From: Isoetes taiwanensis
Lineage: Eukaryota; Streptophyta; Lycopodiopsida; Isoetales; Isoetaceae
NCBI GenBank assembly: GCA_021234155.1
Contig: JAJEKV010000005.1
Location: forward strand, 26,940,620 to 27,004,619
Length of the DNA stretch: 64,000 nucleotides
Reading direction: 5' to 3'
Shown here: one piece after another, positions 21,383 to 31,095 of the stretch
Layout: each line of letters starts with the position of its first letter
Numbering within the stretch: the stretch's first letter is position 1
Program-made: the position numbers and the translations under genes
Notes under the pieces: generated by a model
Seen by the model: the letters and a program-made list of their open reading frames with translations, nothing else
Databases searched by the model: none
What the model was told of the DNA's origin: nothing

Positions 21383-22570
21383 GTGTATGCAGAAAGGGAA
21401 CAACGAACAGTCGAGCAAAACAGGAGGCCCAACAGAGATGAAGAAACTCCTGACAGGCAACCACTTCAAAGGAACCTCTTCGAAGGATATGGCCCCATGA
21501 CACCTGAAGAAGAGTTGTCGCAGATGCGAACAGACCTGGACCAGATAAAGGCCCTACTAGCAGCCCAAGCATCATCCGGGCCACAAACGACGCCCCGAAA
21601 GTCGGGGAAGGACAAGAGAAGGAGTAAAAGAAGGAGGTCCCCTAGCACAGAGACCTCCGAATTAAGCTCAACTTCCGACTCTGAGACTGAAAAAGAGGCT
21701 GAGCAAGCGCCGGACCGTAGAGACGGCAGGCACAAGGACACTAAGGCCTTAGATTACCAGAAAAAGGTGGACTCAGCACTGGGCAATGTGTGGAAAGCCC
21801 GGAAACTTGAATAGTTCTCGGGCGAGAACAGATCCGGCCTAGAGGCGGAGGCATGGCTGGACGAAATGAGCGAGTACGGCAATGCCTATGGTATGAAGGA
21901 CAAAGACAAAGGCAGGGTGGCGACAGCCAACCTAAAAGGGGCCGCACGCATATGGTGGAAGGGCTATGCCAAAAGCCATGGGTTGAGCAGGGACGCATGC
22001 CGATTTAAGAAGTTCTCAAAAGCTTTCAAGAAACACTATGTTCCTCGGGAACACAAGTCGAACATGATGCAAAGCAGCTTTTGCAGATGCGCAAGGGGTA
22101 CAAGACGGTGCGTAAGTACACCGACGAAGTTCATGAGGCTAAGATCAGATGTGCCTAAACCGAAATGAAAACACGCAGCGGGAAAGCTACATAGAAGGGC
22201 TGAACGAGGAACTCGTGAAACTCGTAAGGGCAATAGACCCCAAAACAAAGTTAATCAAGCGGAGTCCAAGGCAATTAGTTTGCAAGGATCGGGCCGCAAA
22301 AGCAAGGTAATGAAGCACCCTCACTATCGATATAGAGGAAAGCAACGGGGAGCTACAGTCCTAGGGCAGCCAGCCCAAGCCCCAAAAGTCCCCATATAAT
22401 AGCAACCAAAGGAAACAAAGAGAAAAGAAAGGTGTATCCTTCAAGGACAAACAGAAGGTTCCAACTACTCCAAAGCTGCACGGTCCTTCTTGCGGCGATG
22501 CCCAAGGAGAAAAGGCAGAATGCATAGAGAAGCAGCTCGCTTTTAGATGTTTCCAGCCGGGCCACCCGAA
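21383..22570 (+). pseudogene. gag of the gypsy element, broken
   Basis: The N-terminal part has a heptad-like MTPEEELSQMRTDLDQIKALL followed by a basic, Ser-rich stretch (KDKRRSKRRRSPS). An in-frame TAG at 21812 separates it from the capsid domain, which continues in the same frame: FSGENRSGLEAEAWLDEM, LKGAARIWWKGYAKSHG, FKKFSKAFKKHYVP. This W-rich pattern is Retrotrans_gag. After a frameshift near 22090 come KGYKTVRKYTDEVHEAKIRC and ESYIEGLNEELVKLVRAI. A decayed zinc-knuckle remnant (RCFQPGHPNK) lies near 22545. The product would form the particle; this copy cannot. Confidence 0.8.
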
Positions 22571-22699
22571 CAAATGAACCCGCCCATTTGTTATGAGCTC
22601 ACGCTAGCGAGTTGGGGGATGGGACACTCCATCGACGAGGACGGGCGAGGAGGCACGCTGATTACATTCAGGGTGAGTGCCACATCTTCGCCGCTATAG

Positions 22700-23409
22700 A
22701 TACGTAATGTGCAGAGACCCAGTATAAGGTAATCACCACAGTAGGGAAGGCAAAGGCCAAGTCCTTCATAGTCTTGATAGACTCTGGAAGTAGCCATAAC
22801 TTCGCATCCCCGAGGATGGTTGAAATGTTGAAATTGAAACCCCTAAAGTCCAAACCAAGGCCCGTAGTCTTGGCAAGCGGGCAAGAAGACATACAAATGG
22901 GGAAGAGAATCAACTTCGACATTGACTTGCCAGGAATTAATGTCCAGATGGGGGCAGAGGTAATGGGCATTGGCAAATACGACCTGATTGTTGGAATGGA
23001 GTACCTCGGACCAGCCGGGGCTATCATTGATTGTGGAAAGCGGAAGGTGACCTTCCCAACACCCGACGACAAGACCATTGAGATCACAGGTAAAGAAGTT
23101 ACCCCCATCATGCAATGTATGTCCATTAAGAAGCTGCTCAAATCTATAAAGGGCGAGAAGGTAGCATACATCTTCAAACTCGAGATTGAGGAACCCGAGT
23201 CGGAAGAAAGCAAGGAAGACAAGGGGCTTAGCAACTTACCCAAGCCAATCGCCAACTTGATTAAGGAGTTCCACGACCTCTTTCCAGATGAGATCGAGAA
23301 GCTTCCTCCTTACAGGGGAGTAGAGTGTGAGATAGCACTCGAACCAGGGACCAAGCCGACAAGCAAGGCCCCATATAGAATGACCACACATGAACTTCTA
23401 CCGAACTAA
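22700..23409 (+). pseudogene. Gypsy protease and start of reverse transcriptase
   Basis: An aspartic protease of the retroviral pepsin-like fold: VLIDSGSSHNFASPRMVEML gives the active-site D-S-G at about 22780, followed by LVLASG-like, GINVQMGAEVMGIGKYDLIV and GMEYLGPAGAIIDC, the typical gypsy sequence around the flap. The frame then runs through a linker (SNLPKPIANLIKEF) into the reverse-transcriptase N-terminus (LPPYRGVECEIALEPGTKP, APYRMT) before a TAA at 23407. This is the longest intact stretch of the pol region, 211 codons. Confidence 0.85.
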
Positions 23410-24620
23410 AGAAGCAAAATACAAGAATTGCTCGATCTAGGGTTTATCGGGCCCAAGAATCTCACCATTTGGGGCACCCATCCTCTTTGTTAAGAAGAAG
23501 GATGGAAGCTTGAGGATGTGCATAGACTACTGATACAATTGAACAAGCACACCATCAAGAACAAGTACGCGACTCCCGTGTCGGGGCGACTTGATGGACC
23601 AACTCAAGGGGCAAAGGTCTTCTCAAGATCGACCTAAGATCGGGGTACCACCAAATCAGAATAAAGGAAGAGGACATCCACAAAACGGCTTTCCAGAACC
23701 GGATCACGGGCATTATGAGTTCACTTTGTAATGCCATTTGGGCTATCCAACGCCCCAGCCACGTTCATGAGACTCATGAACGACATCTTCGTGAGAATAC
23801 TTGGACACCTTTGTGATAGTATTCTTCGGATTACATTCCGTGTACAAAGGAATCCATTGAAGAGCATGCTCAAAGACGCCGAAAGGTGCTCGAAAACTAA
23901 GGAGACATCAGTTGTATGCCAAGTTGTCGGCGTCACTCGCAAATGTAGAAGGTGGAATACCTCTGGCCATGTGATTTCAGCAGAAGGAATCTCTCGGCGC
24001 ACCCGCCAAGATTGAAGCAAGAATCCAATGGCCGGCACCAAAGAACATCCACGAGGTCAAAGTTTCCTTGGCCTAGCAGGTATTACAGAAGTTCGTGAAG
24101 AACTTCGCAAAGATAGCAGCCCCAATCGACGGACTTAACAAAGGCGAGAAAGTAAAAATTGGGCGCACCATTGGCTCAAGAAAGCCCAAGCAGGATTTGA
24201 GTTGTTGAAGGAAGCCTTGACAACCGCCCCGCCTTAACCCCCGCCGCACCCGTAGAAGGATAAGTTAGTGGCAACGGATGCAAGCAAGATAGCCACGAGG
24301 TGCAAAGGCTTGATGCAAGAAGAGCGGGTAATAGCGCATTTACTCAAGGAAAATGAACGACGCCGAAACGCGTTACCCGACGCACGATCAAGAGCTGCTA
24401 GCAGTTGTCAGGGCATTGAGAATCTGGAGGCATTACCTCTTAGGGAGGAAATTCCAGTTGGACACTGATCACCAGAGCCTCCAATACGTATTCACGCAAC
24501 CGCATCTCAATCTGAGGCAGAGGAGGTGGATGGAATTTCTTGAGGAGTACGACTTTGAGATAGTCTACAAACCCGGGAAGCTTAATGTGGTAGCAGATGC
24601 GCTTTCAAGACATCCACTGA
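23410..24620 (+). pseudogene. Gypsy reverse transcriptase and RNase H, broken
   Basis: Scattered frames give [10 protein letters not shown], a SGYHQIRIKEEDIHKTAF block, and MPFGLSNAPATFMRLMNDIF, which are consecutive reverse-transcriptase motifs. The place of the catalytic Y/F-x-D-D box (about 23815-23840) is destroyed. RNase H follows: a TDAS start near 24272, ETRYPTHDQELLAVVRALRI, DTDHQSLQYVFTQPHLNLRQ, then KLNVVADALSRHPL, which closes the domain. From 24353 to 24620 the frame is clean. Order and motifs are those of a chromovirus-type pol. Confidence 0.85.
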
Positions 24621-25505
24621 CAACCAGGGTACACTGCAATGCAATCTCGACGCTCTTCAGCGATTTCGGGAAAAAGATAGAAGAAACATTGCCAACAGAT
24701 GTCGACTTCAAGGAAGTATGGGCAAGCCTGTGCAAGGAAGCAAGAACGGATAAGGAGAGGAAAGCCTTCAAAAACTTTAGGAAGGAAGGTAACCTCCTAT
24801 ACCATAAGAACAAGTTGTGCGTGCCGGAATCATCTGGAGTAAGAAGGTTGATCCTCCACGACACCCACAACAGCCCAATAGCTGGCCACGCAGGATTTAT
24901 GAAGACATATTTTAAAGTGCGTAGCTAAGCTACTATTGGCCGGGAATGAAGAAGCGATAGCTTCGCTACATCAAGGAGTGTCAGCTATGCCCGACAAACA
25001 AAGGCGAGAACAACTCCGAATACCGGGGGGCACTGGAACCATTAGCAGTCCCAAATGCTAAGTGGGAGGTAGTCAGCATGGACTTTATAACAGGATCCGC
25101 CAAGGGCGGTAAGAGGCAAGGATGCCTTGATGATCGTGGGTTGACAAGTTATCGAAAATGGCCCATTTTGTGCCATGTAGGACCACCTGACACGACTATG
25201 GATACCACAAAAGCTCTTCACCAAAGAGATCTTCGAGACTCCATGGCATGCCAAGGGAAATCATCTCCCAATCGAGATCCAAAGTTCATTAGTGCCTTCC
25301 GCGCGGGATCTCTTCACAACGATTGGAACAAAGCTATCCATGAGCCGCGGCCTACCATCCTCAGACGGATGGGCAAACAGAGCGTGTCAACAGAATATTG
25401 GAAGACATGCTCCGAAACTATGTCTGGAACAAACAAAGTATGTGGGAGGAATGTGGGATCGCAGTTGCTTGAATTCTGTAACTGGTATGATGTATCGCAC
25501 CACAC
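24621..25505 (+). pseudogene. Gypsy integrase, truncated
   Basis: The zinc-binding region (LILHDTHNSPIAGHAGFMKT, then CQLCPTNKGEN) is followed by the catalytic core in broken frames: a MDFITG start near 25078, RDPKFISAF near 25276, then pieces of the Q-T-D-G-Q-(T)-E region near 25370, and LLEF-NWYDVSHHT up to about 25505. There the match ends abruptly against the minus-strand H3-like fragment. The integrase C-terminus, a possible chromodomain and the 3' LTR are absent, so a rearrangement or deletion lies at this point. Confidence 0.8.
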
Positions 25506-25509
25506 TCTT

Positions 25510-26120
25510 GCAGAATCTCTTTCACGAGCCTGGCAAATGGGAGACGGAATGACCATCTCGGTGCTCTTCGATACTTCTTAATCTCGTGAGCTCTTTTAAT
25601 GCCGGGCTTAGTCTTCCGCTTCCCGCCACTACCCTCACCCACCCCAAAGATTTGGAGCCTGTTGCTTTCGGCCGACTCTTCCGGCCGTCTCCTCACCCCA
25701 TTTGCGGTTGTTCCTCGGCCGACTCTTCCTACCTCCTCACATTTCTGGTCGCCTTCCCCTTTCAGGCGTTGGGCCTCCTCCTTTGATTTGAAGGTTCTGG
25801 CGCATCCACAGGAGGAGCAGGAGGAGCAGTAAGAGCAGGAAGAGGCGGCTGCCCAATAATTAATCCAAATCATATTCGCTCGCCCGGTCTCTCACATTTC
25901 CATCCTCCGCCTCTCCGAACCGGAGTGCACCTCCCTACTTACTCCCGAGTCGCTTCTCCCTTAGCCGTCATCATGCGGATTTCTTTTCCGGGTCTTCGTT
26001 AGGCATGGTCGGAGGAGGAGAATCTCTATCGAGACTTGATTCGGATGAAGGAGGCGGACTAATGTAATCACCGCCTTACACCACTGGATGGATCCTTGCG
26101 GTTTGCTTAGTTCTTGTCAT
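25510..26120 (-). pseudogene. Second H3-like gene: H3 tail, linker and truncated histone fold
   Basis: The minus-strand ATG at 26118-26120 begins MTRTKQTARIHPVV and then TAA. The same frame continues with a Ser/Pro-rich acidic stretch (SPPPSSESSLDRDSPPP). Broken linker frames follow. At about 25625-25510 comes a histone fold start: GKRKTKPGIKRAHEIKKY, then, with a small frame slip that would restore a STE-VIP motif, LPFARLVKEILQE. PFARLVKEI fits the H3 signature. The rest of the fold is missing because the sequence meets the truncated gypsy integrase here. It keeps H3 R2-R8 but has Ile at K9, like the gypsy copy with Ser there. It differs too much from 17670 to be a recent duplicate. A TATAAAAG lies only about 18 bp before the ATG. 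Confidence 0.82.
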
Positions 26121-26325
26121 GGCTTCTCACGGATGGCTTTTATACTACGAACACCGACAAAAATGGACAACCGGCAAGAGATAAATAGTAAAAATAGAAG
26201 TTAAAGTAAAATATGATGGTAACGTTTTTAAATAATTGTACGGAACCCTAAAAAATATCGGAAAAAATACGGAACCCTAAAAAACATCGGACAAAAACAC
26301 AAATAAAAACCGAGATTCAAAGCGC
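26121..26325. other. Spacer upstream of the minus-strand H3-like gene
   Basis: AT-rich, with the near-repeat CGGAACCCTAAAAAA-ATCGGA twice (26240-26295). None of the 67-nt hairpins of the gypsy copy is present. Confidence 0.5.
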
Positions 26326-26978
26326 TTAGGCGATAGACAATTTCTTTTTGATCGCGAACTCACTAAACTTTACATTTCCCTCTTGCCTCAGAACCAACCC
26401 TAATGCCATCAATAAAATAATGGAAGTCGCCGAAATCTCCTCTGTCTCCATTAGCACTCTTAGCTCGATAATGGCCATTCGCTTTCCATGGTGGTCTGTA
26501 TAAATGACTTCCTCCCCTCTCCATACTCGAATATCCACCGCATCGGAAAGTGTTATGGTCCTCAAACGGCTCCCAAAAAGTTGTGCGACCTCTCTTTTTT
26601 TCGCTTTCCTTCGCTCTAGTTGACAATTAACGATAAATATTGTTTTGGAAGAAAGTATCCGAACTTAAAGGAGGACTTAACTACGCGGACCTCTGTTAGT
26701 TGACCGGATGATTCGTGGAATCGAACATCCCAGGTCGGAACCAAAAATAAGCCATCCACAAAATCGGCAGGGGGGAGAAAGCACGTATATGTCTTCGGAG
26801 CTTTTCGAACTTCCTGCGCCATCTGGAATATGTTAGCAAATACCTCAAACGGTGTGAAGATTTTGAAACTCATCCTCACGCCTCCGTTTTCAGACATTCC
26901 CGCTTGCACCTCGTCAGCCATGCATTTCTTCATTGCAATTACATTGTTCTCATTAGTCCGTGGGTTTACAAAGTTCAC
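26326..26978 (-). CDS. Unrecognised minus-strand gene, partly open
   Basis: A frame from 26978 to 26616 reads on through ADEVQAGMSENGGVRMSF and a YTCFLPPADFVDGLFLVPTW segment, then FKFGYFLPKQYLSLI before TAA. A second frame (about 26565-26326) reads ITLSDAVDIRVWRGEEVIYT, MAIIELRVLMETEEISATS and FSEFAIKKKLSIA before TAG. The codon pattern looks coding and the break may be a frameshift or a short intron. I do not recognise the family. It lies directly downstream of the BAH-like exons in the same direction. Confidence 0.4.
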
Positions 26979-27543
26979 TTAAAGGGGCAATTCAACCGGC
27001 CTCAAGCTCGGTTTCCTGACCTTTACGTTATAATCATGTCCGTAAAACCAGATGCCTATACCCCGCAAGGTCACGGCATCCATACCTTGGAAAAGGACAA
27101 TTCCGATGTCTATGTGATACACGACAAGTACACTACTAATACTTTCGGCCGGAATGACATCCACGACGTCTGATAAACATAAACCTGCACAATAAATTTG
27201 TTTGTAAACACGTGTCAACGAAAGAAATGAAAAGATAAGGAGATCACACGACGCGAAACTATCTCTACGCAGTTAAGTAGTAGGTGGCGACTAGCCCGTT
27301 GTGGTGATCCGATTAAGGTGGTTACCATTTGCGGGCAATTTTGGGAAGTCGCTTTTTGGTGGAGATTAGCTCTTTGGCCATATCAGAAGGGGTATATGCA
27401 TGTCGTATTGTTATACTTTCCACTTTCCGGCCGCTAGAATTCAACTTGAACTCTTTTATCCTACCTATCCAATGTGTCCGCACGTCTGATCGCCTTTGTC
27501 GCTTAACTCTATGCTCGCCCCTCGTTGATGGCAGCATACTCAC
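26979..27543 (-). CDS. Possible BAH-domain protein, two exons, minus strand
   Basis: The first piece (27543-27322) has a basic start (RVKRQRRSDVRTHW) and WIGRIKEFKLNSSGRKVESI, resembling the opening strands of a BAH domain. The second (about 27184-26979) has LCLSDVVDVIPAESISSVLV, which fits the S-D-x-D-x-x-P-x-E-x-I core seen in BAH domains, and FYGHDYNVKVRK. The interval has a GTAACC donor-like start and an ATTGTGCAG acceptor-like end, though the phase of the join is uncertain. BAH domains read nucleosomes or histone tails. The identification rests on short motifs and is tentative. Confidence 0.35.
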
Positions 27544-27969
27544 CCACGAACCCTATTGAGACAAAACCTCCCACTTCTTGACCTTGGGAGTTCTCGTAAA
27601 TGGGGCAAGAACACGAAATTACAGGAGACATGGATTGCGGATGAGGAGTGAAGGCGGAGAGGATGCACGAGAGGCGGGAGTGACAAGATCTGAAGTTTGG
27701 CGCCAAAATTTGACAAAGGGAGTTGATGACGCCGACAAGAGGCGGTCAAAGTCACCATTATTTTGGGGCGCGGTTTACTCTCCGAAAATATAGGGCCATT
27801 AAAATGGTTGCAATAAAAGCGCAGGTATCCCCTATGAAAATACGCCATGTGGATGCCAAGTAAGCCTGCTCATCCTTCTACCTGCCAAGTAATACTGACT
27901 TTCGTAAAAAAGGCGCAAACCTGATTGGTCCTGGCGAATCTGACGTGGAAATCTTTAACCCAAGATAAG
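27544..27969. other. Right subterminal region of the 15.8-kb element
   Basis: No secure gene. It should hold the promoter of the minus-strand genes; a TTTGGCGCCAAA palindrome lies near 27697. Confidence 0.5.
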
Positions 27970-27996
27970 GGCCATTTTCAGACCCCAAATCCGCCC
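27970..27996 (-). repeat. Right terminal inverted repeat of the 15.8-kb element
   Basis: Perfect inverted copy of 12170-12196, followed by TA and then hAT transposase sequence. Confidence 0.85.
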
Positions 27997-27998
27997 TA

Positions 27999-28294
27999 AT
28001 GGCTACACTTGCCGGCTGATCAAAAGTGCAGCCCGTCCCCATCATCATTTCTTCCTCCATTTGAATGGGTGATGGATGAATTCTCCCTCCCACTTCTATC
28101 ATAACATCTTGTGGCACTTGTGGACAAGCTTCGACACCATACTTCGTCTCCCTTGCAAGGTGTGCAACCATCCTTGTTTTCGTACCAGTGCAATGTTTGC
28201 CACAAAACTTGCAATCCCAGCTTCTATCTCCATTTGCTAGCTTTTGGATATTAAGGCAATACTTGCTCCAATAAGGAGATTCCTTGCGCGGCAT
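27999..28294 (-). pseudogene. hAT transposase N-terminal exon (BED-type zinc finger)
   Basis: From ATG at 28294 the minus strand reads MPRKESPYWSKYC, then SWDCKFCGKHCTGTKTRMVA followed by HLA, a BED-type zinc finger used for DNA binding by hAT transposases. The sequence ends GCTFDQPASVA just at the right terminal repeat of the 15.8-kb element. The rest of the transposase resumes on the far side of that element at 12167. The open frame continuing into the repeat is artificial. Confidence 0.8.
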
Positions 28295-28390
28295 CTTGTT
28301 GCACCTAGCAATGAGAAGCATAAATTGAATTAGAATCTCTTTGGTAAAAGGAAATCTATCCAAACCAAACACATAGTTCTGATTTATCAC

Positions 28391-28895
28391 CTTCTTATAA
28401 CTATAAAATTACAGCCACTATAAAATTGCGTCTATCCCATCAAATACCTGCAATGAAGGCAATTAGACACAATTGCAAGGTCTTCTGTACAAGCATAAAT
28501 CACCTGCTAGAATAATGTGTAATGAAGGCTCATGATTCATATTGTGTCATGAAATGATATTGGGGTGGGGATGGGGAAAGTTCTCACCAGAATTTCTTGT
28601 TTCCTTGCTGCTTCCTTCCTTGCCTCTGATCTAGCATTCCTGGAGACTTCAAAAATTACTACTGCTCCTCCAATCTACAGCATAAATTACATAAATCCAT
28701 TAAAACAACTTACTGCTGCAAAACTCTTTACTATCTAGAGAAAATTATTATTTGTGAAATTCCAGCAGCCAAAGTGGAGACCTCCAGCAGCCACTTAACC
28801 TATTAAAATCACAACTCGTGGTAGATTGTATTCACGGAAGTAAAACATGCATCAGAGAGAGCTATTCTCAGGTGGGACGACTTAATTTTTTTAAC
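28391..28895. other. Presumed 5' region of the hAT element
   Basis: No ORF of note. It should contain the transposase promoter and possibly the right hAT terminus, but no GTAC-rich end matching 9061-9240 was seen before the LINE fragment begins. Confidence 0.4.
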
Positions 28896-29740
28896 TTACA
28901 TTGTTTCTAGAAAGAGGTGCAGGCAAAAGCCTGTCGTCAAGCTCTTCACCATACAAGTTAAGAGATTTGCCATGATTAGAAAAAGGTAAGGAGCAAGGGG
29001 ACACCCCTGCCTGACCCCCTTTCTGAGCTCGAAGAGACCAGACGGTTGTCCATTTACTAGGACAGATGCTGATGCCATCTTGTTCAAACCCATGACTAGC
29101 TCTATAAAGTTTACCTCAAAGCCCACATGAGCCATCACCTGCCTTAGCCCACTCCACCTGAGAGAGACATAGGCCCTAAGGAAATCTAGCTTCAGCATCA
29201 CATAGTTCTGATAACTTGCACCAATGAAGCCCCTCTCTGGCTGCCAGATAGTTATCCAAAAGCTACCTGCCTGGGAGAAAAGCTGATTGTTCACGTCCAA
29301 TCAGACGGGTTAAGATTGGCTTCATGCGATTGGCAATGACCTTCATGATTACTTTGTACAGCACATTGGTTAGCGCTATTGGTCTCCATTCACTTAGCAC
29401 CTGGGGCTTATTAACTTTTGGAATCAACGAGATAAAGCCAGTTGCTAGAGCCGGGTGAAGATATTTAGCTGCCCACGCCCCCTTAACTGTTGTAGTAAAG
29501 AATGACCCAAGCATGTCAAATTCTACATAGAACTATGGAGGGAACCCATCAGGTCCTGGAGATTCCTATCGAGTTCAACTCTAATTGATCATTGGATGAT
29601 CATGTCTTCTAATCTCATCCTAACCTCTTTGGATGCTCTTGCACTGCTCTTGCATTCATGACTGCTAGATCTGCCTTGTCCTTTCATTTATATTATTTCT
29701 CCCATTTAGAGTATTTCGTCCTTGCGAGTTTAGCTTTGTG
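28896..29740 (-). pseudogene. LINE (L1-type) reverse transcriptase fragment
   Basis: On the minus strand the pieces AKLARTKYSKWE (about 29730), FISLIPKVNKP, EWRPIALTNVLYKVIMKVIANR, EQSAFLPGR and then, in another frame, KLDFLRAYVSLRW, GVRQGCPLAPYLFLI follow in the normal order of a plant L1-type reverse transcriptase. The segment stops before the YADD catalytic box. Frameshifts separate the pieces. It is a fragment, probably inserted into or next to the 5' part of the hAT element. Confidence 0.88.
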
Positions 29741-30826
29741 ACGTTCCACGTATATGCCTTTTTAGGAATAAATACATGACACGTCACTAGGAATAATTAA
29801 TGGTGCATTAATTATTCATAAGTTAAGTTAGATATGTTAACTCATCTACTTATTTACAATGTTTTTTTCCGGTTCGCTAACGCCGGCGCTAACGCTTTTT
29901 CCGGCGGATGTAACATCGAGTTTTAGGTTTCCGATCACTTTTTTGTTTCTTACTTTTTCAGTATACAGAGTTAAGTTTTTTCGGCAAGGGCACCGTTACG
30001 GCTTAATGGGCTGATATTATCCGTTATGGCAGTGAATTCTCCTTCCCCTGCCATCATTTGTTTTTAGCTAAATCGCAGGAGCAGAGACAGTCTTCAAAGC
30101 GTTGACCCATTGCCGCATTCATCAGACATTTTTTTTTCCAGAAAAATTGCTTGATCCGGTATCCTAGAACCTTTTGATCATTTCTTACTTCACAGAACCT
30201 TTCGAGCGCTCATCCTTCTCCTCGCTCTTTCAGTCTAGGGCCCATTCCAGCAATTCCAAAGGTACTGCACGACATTTCATTGCATGGCATTCTATCTTGC
30301 TGCACTTTGCAAATATTGGGTTGTATATTTCTGAAGCTTTTGATTTTTCTTATCCTCTCATTGAGAGCGTTCTTTTCTCAGGTTACTGTGGCATCTGTAG
30401 CGAAAACTCTGTTCAAGAAAATTGTGTTCAAAGGAGCTTGCTGCAAGTATTAGCCAGTGTTTTTTTCAATCAATCTTTCTTCGAATTTTGAGCCTTGCAT
30501 GTGATTGTGTTGATCTATATGGGCGTTTGCCTTTAGCTTGAAGTAAAACATGGAAAGATTTATTTGCTTCCTGAGGGTTTGCATTCAGATAACATTGGTT
30601 GTTGATGCAGGCGGCAAGCATTACTCGAGCCTTTTAGACGCTGGTAATCATTAAAAGAATTGCAGCAACTTATAGAGTTTAGTAGGGTTTTATAGGGAGC
30701 CACGATTTTAGTTCCTTATGCAAGCAAGAGCCGGAATTTTAAGCAGAGGCTGGAAGGAAAAACACTATTGAGCAGGTATGGGCGTTAAGCTCAGGCTTAT
30801 ACATCCAAAAACCAGCAGGTCGTTAT
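29741..30826. other. Unassigned DNA left of the copia element
   Basis: It begins with TGTGACGTTCCACG at 29738, like the gypsy LTR start, and an inverted ACACGTCACT follows at about 29780; this may be an LTR remnant. The rest shows no gene. An inverted GCTAACGCCGGCGCTAACG patch lies near 29876. Confidence 0.4.
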
Positions 30827-31021
30827 TGTTAAAATAATCAAGCTGTGTGAGACTGACACATGTCCTAGGAAAGTCAAGCGGTTGGTTTCCCTGACTGATC
30901 TCAAGCGGTTGAGTTCCTGCTCAAGATCATCTGCCATTATATTTATTCTGTTGTATTCCTTTTGTTATGTGAGACAACCTAGAGTTTTCGTCTGCATTCT
31001 TGTAGTTCTTGATTCTTCACA
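30827..31021 (+). repeat. 5' LTR of the copia element
   Basis: 195 bp, TGTTAAAATAATCAAG at the start and ATTCTTCACA at the end. Very short for an LTR and no difference to the 3' copy was seen. Confidence 0.96.
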
Positions 31022-31033
31022 TGGTATCAGAGC
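31022..31033 (+). other. Copia primer-binding site (initiator tRNA-Met)
   Basis: TGGTATCAGAGC directly after the LTR end. Confidence 0.95.
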
Positions 31034-31095
31034 TTTGCTCAATCTAAGAGAAGAAATTCTCATTTTGGGGAAGATCCTGAGACGGTGAGCTCTTT

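Larger units (their letters stand above)
15517..25505 (+). mobile_element. Ty3/gypsy (chromovirus-like) element with accessory genes, 3' truncated
   Basis: In order: a 5' LTR, a tRNA-iMet primer-binding site, an H3-like histone gene, a second accessory ORF, gag, then protease, reverse transcriptase, RNase H and integrase. The iMet primer site and the pol motifs (LNLRQRRWMEFLEEYD, KLNVVADALSRHP) fit the chromovirus side of Ty3/gypsy. The element stops inside integrase at about 25505; the integrase C-terminus, any chromodomain and the 3' LTR are missing. Frameshifts and stops occur throughout, so it is inactive. A target duplication cannot be checked. Confidence 0.85.
12170..27996. mobile_element. 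15.8-kb TIR element nested in the hAT transposase gene
   Basis: Both ends carry the same 27 bases in inverted orientation (12170-12196 and 27970-27996), starting GGGCGGATTTGGGG. TA lies outside each end (12168-12169 and 27997-27998). The outer context is ATTA and TAAT, so the duplication could be TA, or a TWA triplet with one mismatch as in PIF/Harbinger. Both sides are minus-strand pieces of one hAT transposase, which fits an insertion. Its cargo includes an acidic-protein gene (13324), an unknown broken gene (14917-15516), and on the right minus-strand genes including an H3-like one. The gypsy element at 15517 is a further insertion. No transposase for the TIR element itself was recognised. 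Confidence 0.7.

Noticed and set aside
22668-23255. 195-codon minus-strand ORF opposite the gypsy protease
   Set aside because: Antisense shadow; the plus strand has clear protease motifs.
25586-25832. Plus-strand ORFs rich in Pro and Leu at 25.6-25.8 kb
   Set aside because: They lie opposite the linker of the minus-strand H3-like gene and have no domain.
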